Shown in pieces: positions 16,381-28,684 of a DNA stretch of 64,000 bases. A model generated the notes under the pieces. The model had not been told where the DNA came from. It was given only the letters and a program-made list of their open reading frames with translations, and searched no databases. The stretch's first letter is position 1. The number at the start of each line of letters is the position of its first letter. The position numbers were made by a program, and so were the translations under genes. This stretch comes from Mycteria americana (taxonomy: Eukaryota; Chordata; Aves; Ciconiiformes; Ciconiidae), in assembly GCF_035582795.1 (NCBI RefSeq), contig NC_134367.1, forward strand, positions 121,670,562 through 121,734,561, given 5' to 3'.

Positions 16381-18562
16381 AACTTCCACAGCAACATGTA
16401 ACTAGTATACACAAATACAATTACACATGCATTTATTGGGAGAAGGTGGTAGAGTGACTCAAACATGTGTCAACAGCTTCCCAGGGTGAGGATTTAAAAG
16501 AGCTATTTGGTGCAATAAAGACTGATGCTTAATACACAATTTTCCGCAAAGACGGCTTTTTTTGCTTAGGCCAGCTGAGTAGCTACATTAATGGGAAAAC
16601 TGGAAGCCTTTTAGTGGGTGAGTAGTAGCTGAAACTGCAGGGGTACTCATGCCACCTTCTGCAGCACCTAATTTCAGCTGTGGTAAGTCAGTCTGGTATC
16701 TGTGGGTTCCCTATACAGGCAGTGGAAAGAGAGACACTTCTCCAGAGGATGACTTAGCAGAGACAGTTTTGATGCCCTGAATGGTCTTCCAGAGGCCTTA
16801 GCTCCAATGTTTATAAAGGGACCTCAAGGACACTCACCTTCTACCAAACACCCAAATGTAGATGCCTGACCTCCCCTTCACATACATACACACACTGTGT
16901 TTGAAGGTTTGAAGTTAAAAGAAAAAAAAGAAAGCTGGAAACAGCAGGCCACAGATAGGTGACTCCAGAAATTTCCTTAAGCACCTGCTAATAGGAAGGA
17001 AACCACCACCCTAAGAAAGTGAAGAAGAGCAAGGGCTTTCAGTGCTGAAGGCAGAGGGTTACGCATCACTCACACAACAAAGACAACACTTGCAATTCTG
17101 CTTCCAAAGGGGTTCACCTGTCCTGCCAGGCTTGGAAAGAGATCTGAATAAAAAGCCCTGGAAGGAGCCGAGGTGCTTAGGGCAGCACCTGCACATCTCT
17201 CTTCAGCATCCCACAGGTGATGCAAGCATCTTCTACACGTAGGAGTAAGAAACACAATATACTCTATCAACTAGAAACACTAAATGATGTGGAAAGGGCT
17301 CTATAAACATGTGACCTTTGTTTATTTTTAACTACTTTCCATATTGCTGAGAGCAGAGTCTCCTATTAGCCAGATCCAAAGTAATTATTGGTTAGAGGAA
17401 CTTTCAGTGGCTTTCAAGCAGGTCCTGCATTGCCAGAAACAGGTGGCAATAAGAAAACACCGTGTGCCTCCCCTTCCACCAAAAGTTAAACAAGATAAAG
17501 CAGAATTGCATTTCAAGAGAGCACATTTATCATTTTGCTTAGACTGAACAGGGTAATTTTTTTATCCCTGTCCTTTTTGAACTGTTCAGCACCAGCATAT
17601 AAAGGAAGATACAGAACAGCACCTTCTCAGAACCCAAGCTACCAAATAGCTCTTGGCTGGTGGGTTTCTTTGCAAAGAGCACTGGGAGTGTTAAATGTTT
17701 CAGTATTCAGCCTTCATTCCTTGGTGGTCTCCTACTCTTGAATGTAGAGGAAACAATGCTTGTACTCTACTGATGTTGAGGAGGTTACAGCAGCAAACAA
17801 ATCCAACCTGAGCTGGTTTGGGTTGACAGTTTTGTGCATAGCTTACATTTTATCACTCCAAAATGGCTGAATGCCAGAGATGGGTGAATGATCACTGGCT
17901 ATACAAAGTCCGAGTCAGCCTGACAGGTGTTTTGGAGTGCTTTACCAAAAGGTATAAATACCAGATATTAAGTGACCATCTCTGGGGGAATTGCACAGAA
18001 ACAATTTGTTGAGCTCAGTCTCAGCTAGCACCAACGCTATGATGTATGTGAACGTGCTCACCCTCCCATAAGGCTGCAGCCTCTACAAAGGAGAGGGGGT
18101 GGGCAGAGCGCCTGAAAACAAAAAGGGAACAGGCCCATGTCTCTGCACAGAGATAACAGCCCTCCAGCTGCTTACTTAGCCACGGTTAGAACGCATCCCA
18201 TTTTGTGAATCTGCCAGCATGCAGGAAAAAAATATGGGCATGAAACCTCTTGCTCAGCAGATGCAGGACACAGACTTTTCTTTTTCTAAGACAATATTAT
18301 TTTTATATGCAGTCTTAGCTAAACTCAGGAGTCCTGATGTGTTCTTACTCACTTCAAATTCCTCGTCTACTTTGTCCAACTAAAGACTGAGCGAAGATTT
18401 GGGGCTAAAGACTCTGAAACAGAGGGACAATGATATGTTCATCTACTTTGTTAAACCTGAAGACTTTGGAGATACAAGACTTTGCATTTACAGGCATTTT
18501 TTATTGCCAGTGGGGTTCAGGATGATGAGGTCTTTGGAGCTTAGAGATTCAGAGCCTGAATC

Positions 18563-18579
18563 TTTTTTTTTTTTTTTTT
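18563..18579. repeat. T17 run
   Basis: A homopolymer of 17 T in intergenic DNA. It shows no flanking target duplication or 3' end of a known retroposon that would mark it as an element tail. Confidence 0.85.
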
Positions 18580-21500
18580 ACTTCTGCCTATTTTATATTC
18601 TTCATATCAAGATAATCCATTTTAATACACCCCAAGGAAATGAGGGGAAAACCTGCAGATTCCTAACTACATTAGGGCTATACTAAACCTTCCATGGGAA
18701 AAGATCTAGGCAAGGGTGGTCCTACACTGACAGATTGACAGCACTAGGGATGTAATTTAAAGATAACAGAAGTCAAAGAAAGACATGTCAAAGAAGGACT
18801 GAGACACAGTCTTTTGGGTTTTAATTGCAGTTGGCTCCTCTGGAGTATCCTTTGAAGGAATTTTACACAGGAGCAGCCCATTAGCTGTAAAAGACCATGC
18901 ACAAAAGCCTCAGAGAAAACAAACTTCATGCAGACAAACAACATTAATCACCCAAAAAGCAGGTATCACTTTCTTTTCTTTTTGTCCTTTGCAAGAAAAG
19001 TGTAAATACATACAGGCAGTCACACACAGATTTATTCCTGACCTTCCAAACATTTTTAATTCTAATGAGTCCAAAGCCTACATATATGTGTTAGGTAGAT
19101 ATCACTGCAGCTTGTTGCATTCTACCAATAGAGCAACTTACAACCTATAATCCCTGGGGAAACCCCTCTCTTCTATCAACCATTGCCTTGGTAAAACAGT
19201 GATTCTGTTTTTTCATAGCTGAGTGATACCAGTACCACAGGAAATGCAAACAGCACCTTCGTGCACCAAAGAAGGTCCTGTGGTGGTGATGTTTGCTTCT
19301 TGGGATGTGAAATGGTTGAATTCAACATCAAGGTATTAGATCAGCCAAAAAGAATCATGGGAATAAAACCAGTACTCAAAAGCTCACACAAATGCTATGT
19401 ATTTTCCGCACACTAGCACTAGCTGCCACAACTGCAGAGATTATTTCCTGTTCTTCATGGGACTCAGTCATTCACCATCATATTTACTCTTACCAAATTA
19501 TGACTCCCAAGGGAAACCTGCAGACTGCTGTGGAGCCTCACCTAGGGTCAGCATTAGACTGGGGTCCAACACAGCTCTGACCTACTGCTATCTGCTCCCT
19601 CATATCAGTCCCAGTGCAGAAAAAGAAATGGTCATCTTTCAGCTCAGGGTGTAACGGTCCAGCCTATCCCACAGAAAGCCAGGCTTGACACTTTTCAAGC
19701 ATGAAGCTTTCCCACAGGCAAGAAAGAGCCTCGAGAAGCTGTAGAGGTAAGTTTATAATGCAGTGATGACTTCTTCTACACAATCAGGAGAGAAAAACAC
19801 ACCATGGACACTTAACTGCACCAGGCCCCGGGGCATGCTTGTAGCAGTGCGATGCTACCAGAATACACATTAACAAACAGAGCAATAACAAGGTAGTAAT
19901 TGTGAGGGGGAAGAAACCTATCTGATCCACTCTTAAACTGAATTAAAGGCACCACAGTAGCTTGCATATAACAGAATCTGACTCAGGAGAAACTGGTCCA
20001 GCTCTGTAAAAGCAAACCAGCCCAAGGCAAACCTGAGCACGAAGTGACTCTTTGTCATGCTTTGTAGGGGGTTATCACCCTGGGTTTTTTTAGGTAGCAC
20101 AGAGTTGCAGCTCTGTCTGCCTGCATCTCTGTCAGACTGAGAAAGGGGGACTCTCCAGAGAAGTGGCCTAGCTAGTAACAGCGTATAAATTGTCAGCCAA
20201 AACCAGATATGTGTAAGTAACACAGGCCTCTCTGAAGGCGCAGCCTGTAGGGTAATTTAAGCACATCTTGATGGTGTAGAACTGCAGAGTGGAAAAATCA
20301 TCTCAGTGTAGCCTGCTGTCAAACTGCATCTGAAGACATTTATATGGGAAAAAAAGATCAGCATACTCGTGGCTCTGCAGCCATGAAATGGATGCACCAT
20401 CCATCCCTAACTGACTGGCTACGAGCAAGAGAATAGGCCAGCTTGCAACAGCTTCCGCAGCAGGTTCAGTTTACATCTTCCTCATCCCTGAAGCGACTCT
20501 GCAAAGGGCCATCTGATAGCAGTCGAGCTCCATCAGCACAATTCAGATAAAATGATCCCAGAAGGTACAAGAGGACATGCTAGAGGGGGAGCAGTCATGT
20601 ACTAAAATGCCTACGTTATTTTCGAACAAAAGCTGGTTCCCATCCCACCATCTCTTTGAATAAGCAGAACAAGCATCTGACTGGTGAGAGATCTCTACAG
20701 TGCTCCTGAAACTCCCTCCTGCTCCACTATGTGATGATAAGCACAGGATTCTTTGCTCCTTGAAAAATCCAGGCTATTGCCAACAGGTTTTGTATCAAGA
20801 ATTAGTTGCTGCTCAGAAAACTGTGAATGATCTCATAAGCTGCAACATTTCCTAAGTGAGGCAGGCTGCTGAGGAGACAGAGGTTTGATTTTGGGAGATA
20901 GCTGCATCACTAGCAGAGGTCATGCATCTTGGCTCCTCCACAGAGAATGATTTGTTGGAAACTCAACCCAGTACGGGGTAAACAGTGAGTTACTGAGAAT
21001 ATGCTCTCTGCCCAGGGGATTTCTTGCCAAAGGAGACAAGCCCCTTTGCAGCAAAATGTGGATAAATATGGATGAAATATGGATTGTGGCCAAATTTGGA
21101 AATAATTATATCTGGTCTGCTCACATAACATTCCACAACCGGACAGTTGGACCAATGCCTTTTCCATGCAAACTGATTGGAAGTCGCCATCAGTCTTTCA
21201 TTTAAATCCACTGAACTGCTGACTTGCATCTGACTGAGCAGACAGCAAATGCCCTGTGGCCTACATTATAAACAATTCCATAAATGCAGGGAAATCGAGA
21301 CAAAGTTGCTCCTTTGAAACATCTGGCACTCAGCTTGCATTGGGAAGATGGGTCTTGGCGCTTTTGGTGCTGTTTGGAACTGTGTTTCCAACTCACTAGC
21401 ACTGCATTCGTGGAAGAATGGGGGTATGAGAATTCCTCAACATCTAGATTTGATCTCAGATCCCTCTTTGGCCAGATGAGGGTAGAGAGCCCAAGCTGGT

Positions 21501-21622
21501 GCCCTCTCTCAGCTATGGTGGGAATGGAAGCTCCCTGCAACAAGCACTAGATCCTATAAATTGATAGGTTTATTGTGTTTATTAAACTTTTTTTCAGTTC
21601 AGTGGTTAAAAAACTGAAAACC

Positions 21623-21690
21623 GTGAGCCAAATTCACCACTAACACACACCCCTTGACTTCAATGAGGTTAAAGGGGTTACTGCAGGTCA
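21623..21690. repeat. Old palindromic repeat remnant
   Basis: GAGCCAAATTCACCACTAAC and CCCTTGACTTCAATGAGGTT fit the old repeat, with the TTGACTTCAATG core intact. It ends about 90 bp before the LTR insertion. Confidence 0.5.
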
Positions 21691-21774
21691 TTGCTAAGAT
21701 GCACATTATCTCCCTTGAAATAACACAGTCTGCACCTAGACTGTACAGTTGGTGCAGAGAGAGGCAAGGTGTCG

Positions 21775-22338
21775 TGGTTTAGCCCCAGCCGGCAGCTAAG
21801 CACCACGCAGCCGCTCGCTCACTCCGCCCTGGTGGGATGGGGGAGAGAATCAGAAGAGCAAAAATAAGAAAACTCGAGGGTTGAGATAAAAACAGTTTAA
21901 TAGGTAAAGCAAAAGCTGCGCACGCAAGCGAAGCAAAGCAAGGAATTCATTCACCACTTCCCATGGGCAGGCAGGTGTTCAGCCATCTCCAGGAAAGCAG
22001 GGCTCCATCACGCGTAATGGTTACTTGGGAAGACAAACGCCATCACGCCGAACGTCCCCCCTTCCTTCTTCTTCCCCAGCTTTATATACTGAGCATGACG
22101 TCATGTGGTATGGAATAGCCCTTTGGTCAGTTTGGATCAACTATCCTGGCTGTGTCCCCTCCCAGCTTCTTCTGCACCTGGCAGAGCATGGGAAGCTGAA
22201 AAGTCCTTGACTAGTACAGCAACAACTAGAACATCTCTGTATTATCAACACTGTTTTCAGCACAAATCCAAAACATAGCCCCATACCAGCCACTATAAAG
22301 AAAATTAACTCTATCTCAGCTGAAACCAGGACACAAGG
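21775..22338 (-). repeat. 5-bp target-site duplication (CAAGG) around the LTR
   Basis: CAAGG at 21775-21779 and again at 22334-22338 directly flank the TG...CA element. A 5-bp duplication fits ERVL-type integration better than the 6 bp typical of ERVK or the 4 bp typical of ERV1. Confidence 0.85.
21780..22333 (-). mobile_element. Solo LTR of an avian endogenous retrovirus, ERVL-like
   Basis: The 554-bp unit reads TG...CA and is flanked by CAAGG on both sides. On the minus strand it begins TGTCCTGGTTTCAGCTGAG and ends AAACCACGACA, ends that I know from a common LTR of neoavian genomes. Minus-strand parts are a CRE-type TGACGTCA (22096-22103), a TATA box TATATAAA (22081-22088) a few bases after it, and an ATTAAA (21896-21901) as probable poly(A) signal, which gives the U3-R-U5 order and so the strand. 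No internal retroviral sequence lies next to it: it is a solo LTR left by recombination between the two LTRs. It looks whole in length. A clear target duplication and readable core promoter suggest a fairly recent bird-lineage insertion; age cannot be measured from one LTR. Confidence 0.88.
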
Positions 22339-25300
22339 GGAAGTGCTCCCTGGCAAGGGCTCCTGCAGAGCACATCAGTGATACCACGTAAGCCTGCTGA
22401 GATCATATTCACTTACTAGAACGAAAGAGCTGGCTCAGAGACAGCACCCTTTTCCTAGCACTGAAACCCAGTCAGCCATGATTTAGAGAGAGGGTTCCTA
22501 CTTAGAACCTGGTGAATTTAAACAGATTGCTCAGGCACCTGGATTTACCTAATCTCATCTTTCCTAGCTCTCTTTGTAGTAACAGAGCTGGTTCGGCTGC
22601 TCTCAAGAGATCCCCAACTGACCCTGGATATTGAAGGGGTGGGGGTTGGACCTCATCTCCTCATCTGCCCTGCTGTCTTTGTGCTTGCCTTTGTCACCCT
22701 GCTGCTTCCCTCTCTGACCAGCTCTCCACACTCCCTTCTGCCTGCTCCTTCCCACATTCTGCCTGTTCTTGGTACAAATGTCAGGGGTTCAGTCTTGCTT
22801 CTTTCTGCTTGTGAGATAACAGCAAGGGACCACATGGAGGCCAACGGACCCCTCTGTCTGAGGGTCTCATTCTGGCTGCTGATGCAGCCAGAGGCCATTG
22901 CATGCAGGACTCCAGGGCAGCTGGGGCAGATAGCACTTCTGTTAGCATTCAAAACTGTTTTGGCTATTTGGAGCATGGTATTTTCTCTCTAGATTCTGTC
23001 TTGTTGTTTATAATTTACCTATGACAACAACCCTGTCAGGTAGTTTAGGAACAGATATGGCCAATCTCACATATTTCTCATATAAGAGCTTTCCAGAAAG
23101 CAATCCTGTTTTTCTGAGATCTACCCTTGCTATGTGCCTACATCCCAGACGCTTTGCATCTCAATGAACGTAGATCAAGAAAGCAAACCCATTGCAGAAA
23201 AATATGACAGAGGATAAAATTGACATATGTGGTACTCAAAACAGGCATCAGATACAAGTCTGAAAGACAGCAAGAAGGATTTTGACAAATATCTCCAAAA
23301 GGAACCACCTTCCTTGCATGGCAGTTGCAGTTGAGACAGAAGTTGTCATTAACCCAGAAAAGCCTCAGCCATTTCCGTTTTTAAAACCTGGAACTGAATT
23401 TTACTTTCACTTACATTTAATGGACATTTTGCCATTCACTCTAAATAGAAAAGGGCAGGATCTTTGGAAAAAAATTCTAAAATTATTTTTATTGATATGT
23501 ATCACTGCCAGTCACACAACATTGGTTTGTGAGGAAAACTTGTCCAAAGCTTGAACCAGGCACCTAAATTTCACTGACTGTGTTGACATATAGACGTGAA
23601 ATGAACTTGTGCAATTACAACATGATATTGCAGGTCTTCTTATATATATAAAAAAACAGCTCTAGAGGTAAGTTTCAATATTCCTAAACTTCAAAAAAAA
23701 CCCCGCTCTGAAATGCCTTAGAAATGAAAAAGCCTTAAAATAGATGTTAATAGAGATTATGGGCATATATCTTATTACCCTGAACAGCTCAGTATGCAAG
23801 AGATTGCTGTAATAGTGCCCATCACATACACAGAGTTAATAGTTTGTACCTCAGAATTTCCTACCAGCTGATCTACAAGAGTGTTTGGAGGCTCTTGACT
23901 CTTGTCATCACAGAGAGGAGCTGATGCACAAGGAAGGAGGATGGCTATAGAAATCAACTCACCTTTGTCAAATAAATAAATTGGATCATTAAACAGAATA
24001 ATAGTCTTCAATCATTTTTAACACTTTTCATCTTAAATGTACAAAACTCACAAGCCATGCCTCTTAAAGGCAAGGGACTGTCTTTGAATGAATAATTTAG
24101 ATTTCTTTTCTTATTGGCTTTCTGCATTTAGAGCCTGTATTGAAAAAAAACAATTAGTCACACTGGAAAGCTTTGCTCTGCTACCAAGAGAGCTAGAAAT
24201 TTTGCTTTCCTGCTGACAGTTGAGGTACTCACACAATACCATCTTCTAGGAGAAGGAAGTATTGTCAGACCTGGGATGAAACAGTACGTGTTGCCTGTAC
24301 ATCATTCTGGCTGTCCATAGCTTGCTGGACTGCTACACTTGTCAGCTGTTTTTTTCTCTCAGCTTGCCTGAGTAACACAGTTAAATTAAGGCTGAAGTCA
24401 GATTGTTTTCAGTCTGCACTCATCTTAAAAGTTTGTTATATCTCCTTCACACCTGAACACACCAGCACTGCCAACAGCTTGCCAGTTTATGCCAGCTACA
24501 TTGGTTTGTCTATTGCCTCTTCTGACAAGCCTTGCCATCATTAAAATGTATATACACTAAAATACACTTTGCACACACTGCTGATGAGTTACGTATAAAA
24601 ATATGTTGAGGACAGGTGTACGCGTAGTATTGCCACACTGAAGTCATTAACTTCTGCCACTTTGAGGATGTGGTCTAGACCACGCAGGAAAAATGGGGCT
24701 GTTTTGACATTCATGAGCTGGTTAATCCACTGGATAGCCCTCATATGGCAAGAATGTGAGCATGCATGTTCATTAGAGGCTCCAAATCAGCTGCAAACAT
24801 GGTTGAGACTCAGAAAGGAGTTCCTTAGAAGAAGAAAAAAAAAAAACACACACCACCAAAACCAAAACAAACCCTCCCAACAAACTGTGTTGCGTGTCAG
24901 CAACCCTATCCTTGCCCAAATAAGCCTGAGCCAAAAATCAAAGAACCTACATGCCCTTCAGATGTAGGAGTTTCTAAGACCCACCTAAAATAACTGCCAT
25001 TTCATCTGTTTTCTGTAACTACATGGGGTTCTTTGTAGTTAACACATTTAGGATTGTTTAAGGACAATTCTGGGATTTTTAATAGCTTGTCAATTACAAG
25101 AGAATGGGCTGCTGATGTAGTAATGCCTCCTTGCTTTCATAACTATGACTCCAGTAAAGATAACTAGGGAGATTTGTTTAAAACAGTATCGAACTTGCAC
25201 TCCAAACAGAAGATTTGTATGTTGCATCTAAAACATACGTTACAATGTTTTATATTTTATGCCATTGCAACTAGAATAGATGGAGACAGTCCCTTCCTTG

Positions 25301-26337
25301 AAGAGCTGGGAAAAGTTAAGACACCTTTGTGGGATCCCCAAAACAACAGAAACCAGTGCCTGGTCATTGTGCATGCCCAGAGGTCAATGCTAATGGAAGT
25401 AGCAGCAATGCAGGAGATGTGGGCATTTGAGATGTTCAGAAGAGTACCTCGGTGCCTCTCAATAGATTTGAGAGGAAACAGGGACCGCCACATACGGGTT
25501 ATCATAACAGCTAACACCTAGCACAGGGAGGCCAGGCTCAGCAAGTTCCTTTCACTGCCAGCAGAGACATGTGAAGACCACATGGAGCATGAATTAATTC
25601 AGACACTGTTTGAACTGCAGGGAATGGGGATCCTTGGGATCTTTGCTGCACAGCCAGCTTACAGACCCAGACGTGCTCTTCACAAGGGGGTCCCCGATGT
25701 GGTTGGGGAATGCCCTGGGGCCAAGAGGTGCTCCTGCCTCCCTCAAACTCTAACACAGACGAGAGCTCTGCAGTGCCCTGTGGAAGAGCCAGGCAGTCTG
25801 CACTGATTCTGGATGGAGCTCAGGGCACCAAACACTGCTCAAAGAAACAAGCATCAGCTGCTCATAGATGTGTTTTACCACCTTGCGATGCTAAAGGACA
25901 GATCAGCAGTGGAGTTTAGTAACAGGCTGCTTAGTTCATTCTTTGCTCAGCTGCAGCTTTGTTTAACTTAACTAACAGGAACTGCACAATTTTTCTTTTA
26001 CTAACTGTTGCCCATTTAGAAGCCAGCAGAAAGCGCATATTATTCATTCTGCTAGCTTTGATAATGCCCACCTTATCAAACCACAGCCACAAACACGTAA
26101 AGCTTTTGAGGTTGACTAGCGAATTCAGTCAGACAAGCTCCTTTTGCTTGATAATGCAGTATTAGGGGTTATTTCAGCTATAATGGTCTAAGATAAATGC
26201 AGTTTTACTGAATTAAAAACATTTCAGAGAAATATGCCAATTCAGTTTCATGTCAGGATGGGAAAAAGTCAAAACATTCTGTGAAGGTAAATGGCAATGG
26301 TTTGATTTCGTGTTTTCAATTTGCTTGATTTTTTTAT

Positions 26338-26363
26338 ATTTCATTTCCACATTTCATTTCCAC
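26338..26363. repeat. Perfect 13-bp tandem duplication
   Basis: ATTTCATTTCCAC occurs twice in direct succession without change. Confidence 0.85.
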
Positions 26364-26522
26364 AGAAAAATTTAAATTAGTTAGCATTGCATTGACAATA
26401 GCACAAATGAAAGCCTTTGACATTAGTGAAATGAAATTATCTGGTAGGTCCAAAGACCATTTAAAATCCATTCTACAGATAATTTCAAATCTTCAAATGT
26501 CCAATTCAATTGTGAATTTAAA

Positions 26523-26570
26523 AAAAAAGAAAGGAAAATCAAGCAGCAAAAAAGAAAGGAAAATCAAGCA
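26523..26570. repeat. Tandem duplication, 25-bp period
   Basis: A 23-bp A-rich unit containing GAAAGGAAAATCAAGCA occurs at 26523-26545 and again unchanged at 26548-26570, with two bases between. This looks like a young replication-slippage event. Confidence 0.88.
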
Positions 26571-28644
26571 TCACAATTTCTCAGGAAACAGACTATCTAG
26601 TTTCTGATCAGCAGCATTGCCAGACTCATCAGCAAGGGAAGCAACCTGCCTGAAGTTTGAGGATTTATCTAGTCTTTGATTACAGCAAGTTTCTTGCCCA
26701 TACACTGAGCGGGGAAGCCAGAAAAACCTTGCCCTGCCAGGAGCCATGTTGTACTGTATATGTTTTTGAAATTAAAAAAAAAAGAAGGCAAAAAAAAAGA
26801 AAAAGAACCGCAGTATCCACTGCTAGCAATCCAACATCTTGCAGAACATCTTCTGCATTACACTACACAATATATGGTGCATCTTATACTATAACTAAAA
26901 GTTATGTTCAGGAACCATGTTGTAAACTCCAAAATGACAAATAAAAAGCTAAATTGTTTCCCTATGACTACTTAATTTTCTTGAGAATTATGAATGACTA
27001 AGTTTTATGAAGGACATGGATGTAGACCATAACAAGTTCTCCCTGCCATCCTCAATTCCCAATCCAGGAGGAGCATCTGAGCCTCCAGACCATGCGGGTT
27101 TTTGGGAGACAGCCTTTCTGAATCATCTTGACACACCACGATACCTTTTTCCATTTGAGACTTCTAGGAAGGCTGCGCCCTCTCCTGACAGTTTAGGACT
27201 CAGCAGCAGTGGCTAGTAAAGCTGCTTTGCTGGAGCTAACAAGTCAAGGCTGGACCTCGAAGTTACCAAGACCAGTCCTGCTTGACTTAAAACCTCTATT
27301 GCACTATGCAGAGGGGCTTCACATTGAGATGGATATCTCAAAATTACAACGTTTTTTCACCGTGCTGTAAGAAAAGAAATTGCTTGGAAGTATATGCTTA
27401 AAAAAACCAACCATATGTTTGAAAATGGATGGAACACCACTCTAGAATAATCTCCAAATAACATACAGTGTTTACAGTCAATGCAATTCTGTAAAGGAAA
27501 CTGTCATACGTTGAAAATATAACCTTGAAATTAGTGTTGTAACCCATGGATTCCATTTCACAGAACTAATACATAATATGGCTAATGCTATTATAAAAAG
27601 TCAGTCTGCCTTTCTAAGCAATTGTAATCTCCTTCAACCAGCAAAACTTACGCAGGAATGACTAAAGAAATCCCACACATCTTGTCAATCATTCACACTA
27701 TGCTTAAGTGAAGATCACCTGCATTTTTTTATGTGGAACGCTTACCTCTACTCTGATCCTGCATTCAAGTTAAATGAATTTTACAGACTCACAACTGCAT
27801 ACTGATTAAAGCTTCTGGTCCTAGAAACTACTGAATATCACCAAGAAAGAGAAGGAAATTTCCCTCTGGTCAAACTGGCAGGGACCATTTGGAGGTATTT
27901 TCTGCCTTTCTTTGTAGCTTAGGATACGAGTCACTTCCTCAAATCATCTGGGAATTTTACTTAACAAATTTCCTTCTATTCTAGTTATTCTAGACCTAAT
28001 TACTGACACTGTCGATCTTTTTGGCTCTCTTCCTGTGGTACATGGTTGTGCTTGTGGCTTTGGTCTTTTCCACAGAAGGGCTTTACATTTTTTTTTAGGG
28101 CATTGGGGCTCAGGTTGCTGTCTGGGGAGTTTACGGGCAGTGTGTTTATTCCATATGTTCATTCAAATCATTGATGCATCAGCTGTATAAGAGAAGATAA
28201 TTATTAAATTACCTCCTCTAATTATATTACTTACAATGTTGCCATAAGGATGACTAACATTCATGGCCAATGACCACCAACTAAACACAGCTAGAATGGG
28301 AAATGATTCTTCACGGACTAACACTGCACACTGAGGTATATTTTGGGCCCCTGGAACTTAATGCCTACTGCCAGATATGGGAAGAAACGATCTAGTTTGT
28401 CTGTTGCTTTACAACAAAGTATTTCACTGCTTTTATAGCTTCTTCTCTGCACCCTTACAATTCGTAAAACACGTTGTTCTACATTGGGTGAAGGTCAAAA
28501 ATCTCTGCTAAATTGCCCTACCTTCCAGTTCCCTCACCGCTTCTCCTTCTGTCCTGCCAGGTCAGCACAAGCTTTACGCTGCATTTCTGACACTAAGCTG
28601 AAAAAAAGAAAACAGCCACCAGGTGGCGAAATGTAATACTCATA

Positions 28645-28684
28645 CAGCCTCATTAATAGTCATCCAGCCTCATTAATAGTCACC
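28645..28684. repeat. Tandem duplication, 20-bp unit
   Basis: CAGCCTCATTAATAGTCATC is followed directly by CAGCCTCATTAATAGTCACC, a single difference. Confidence 0.9.

Larger units (their letters stand above)
7030..21774. other. Intergenic DNA between LGALSL and AFTPH, left part
   Basis: No exon of a recognisable gene was seen on either strand. Open frames up to 161 codons (8628-9113 minus) have no family resemblance, no consistent splice context and ordinary stop spacing. Contents that can be supported are decayed copies of an old palindromic repeat (10051-10099, 10701-10755, 13706-13756, 21623-21690), an imperfect 20-bp tandem duplication (14726-14765), a 30-bp near-palindrome (16351-16380) and simple A/T runs. 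Regulatory elements may exist but cannot be told apart without comparison. Confidence 0.7.

Noticed and set aside
21780-22333. A full provirus around the LTR
   Set aside because: The 5-bp duplication lies on both sides of a single LTR and no internal retroviral sequence adjoins it, so it is a solo LTR.
22639-22992. 117-codon + strand frame with hydrophobic stretches
   Set aside because: Hydrophobicity follows from a pyrimidine-rich patch. No signal, family match or start context supports a gene.
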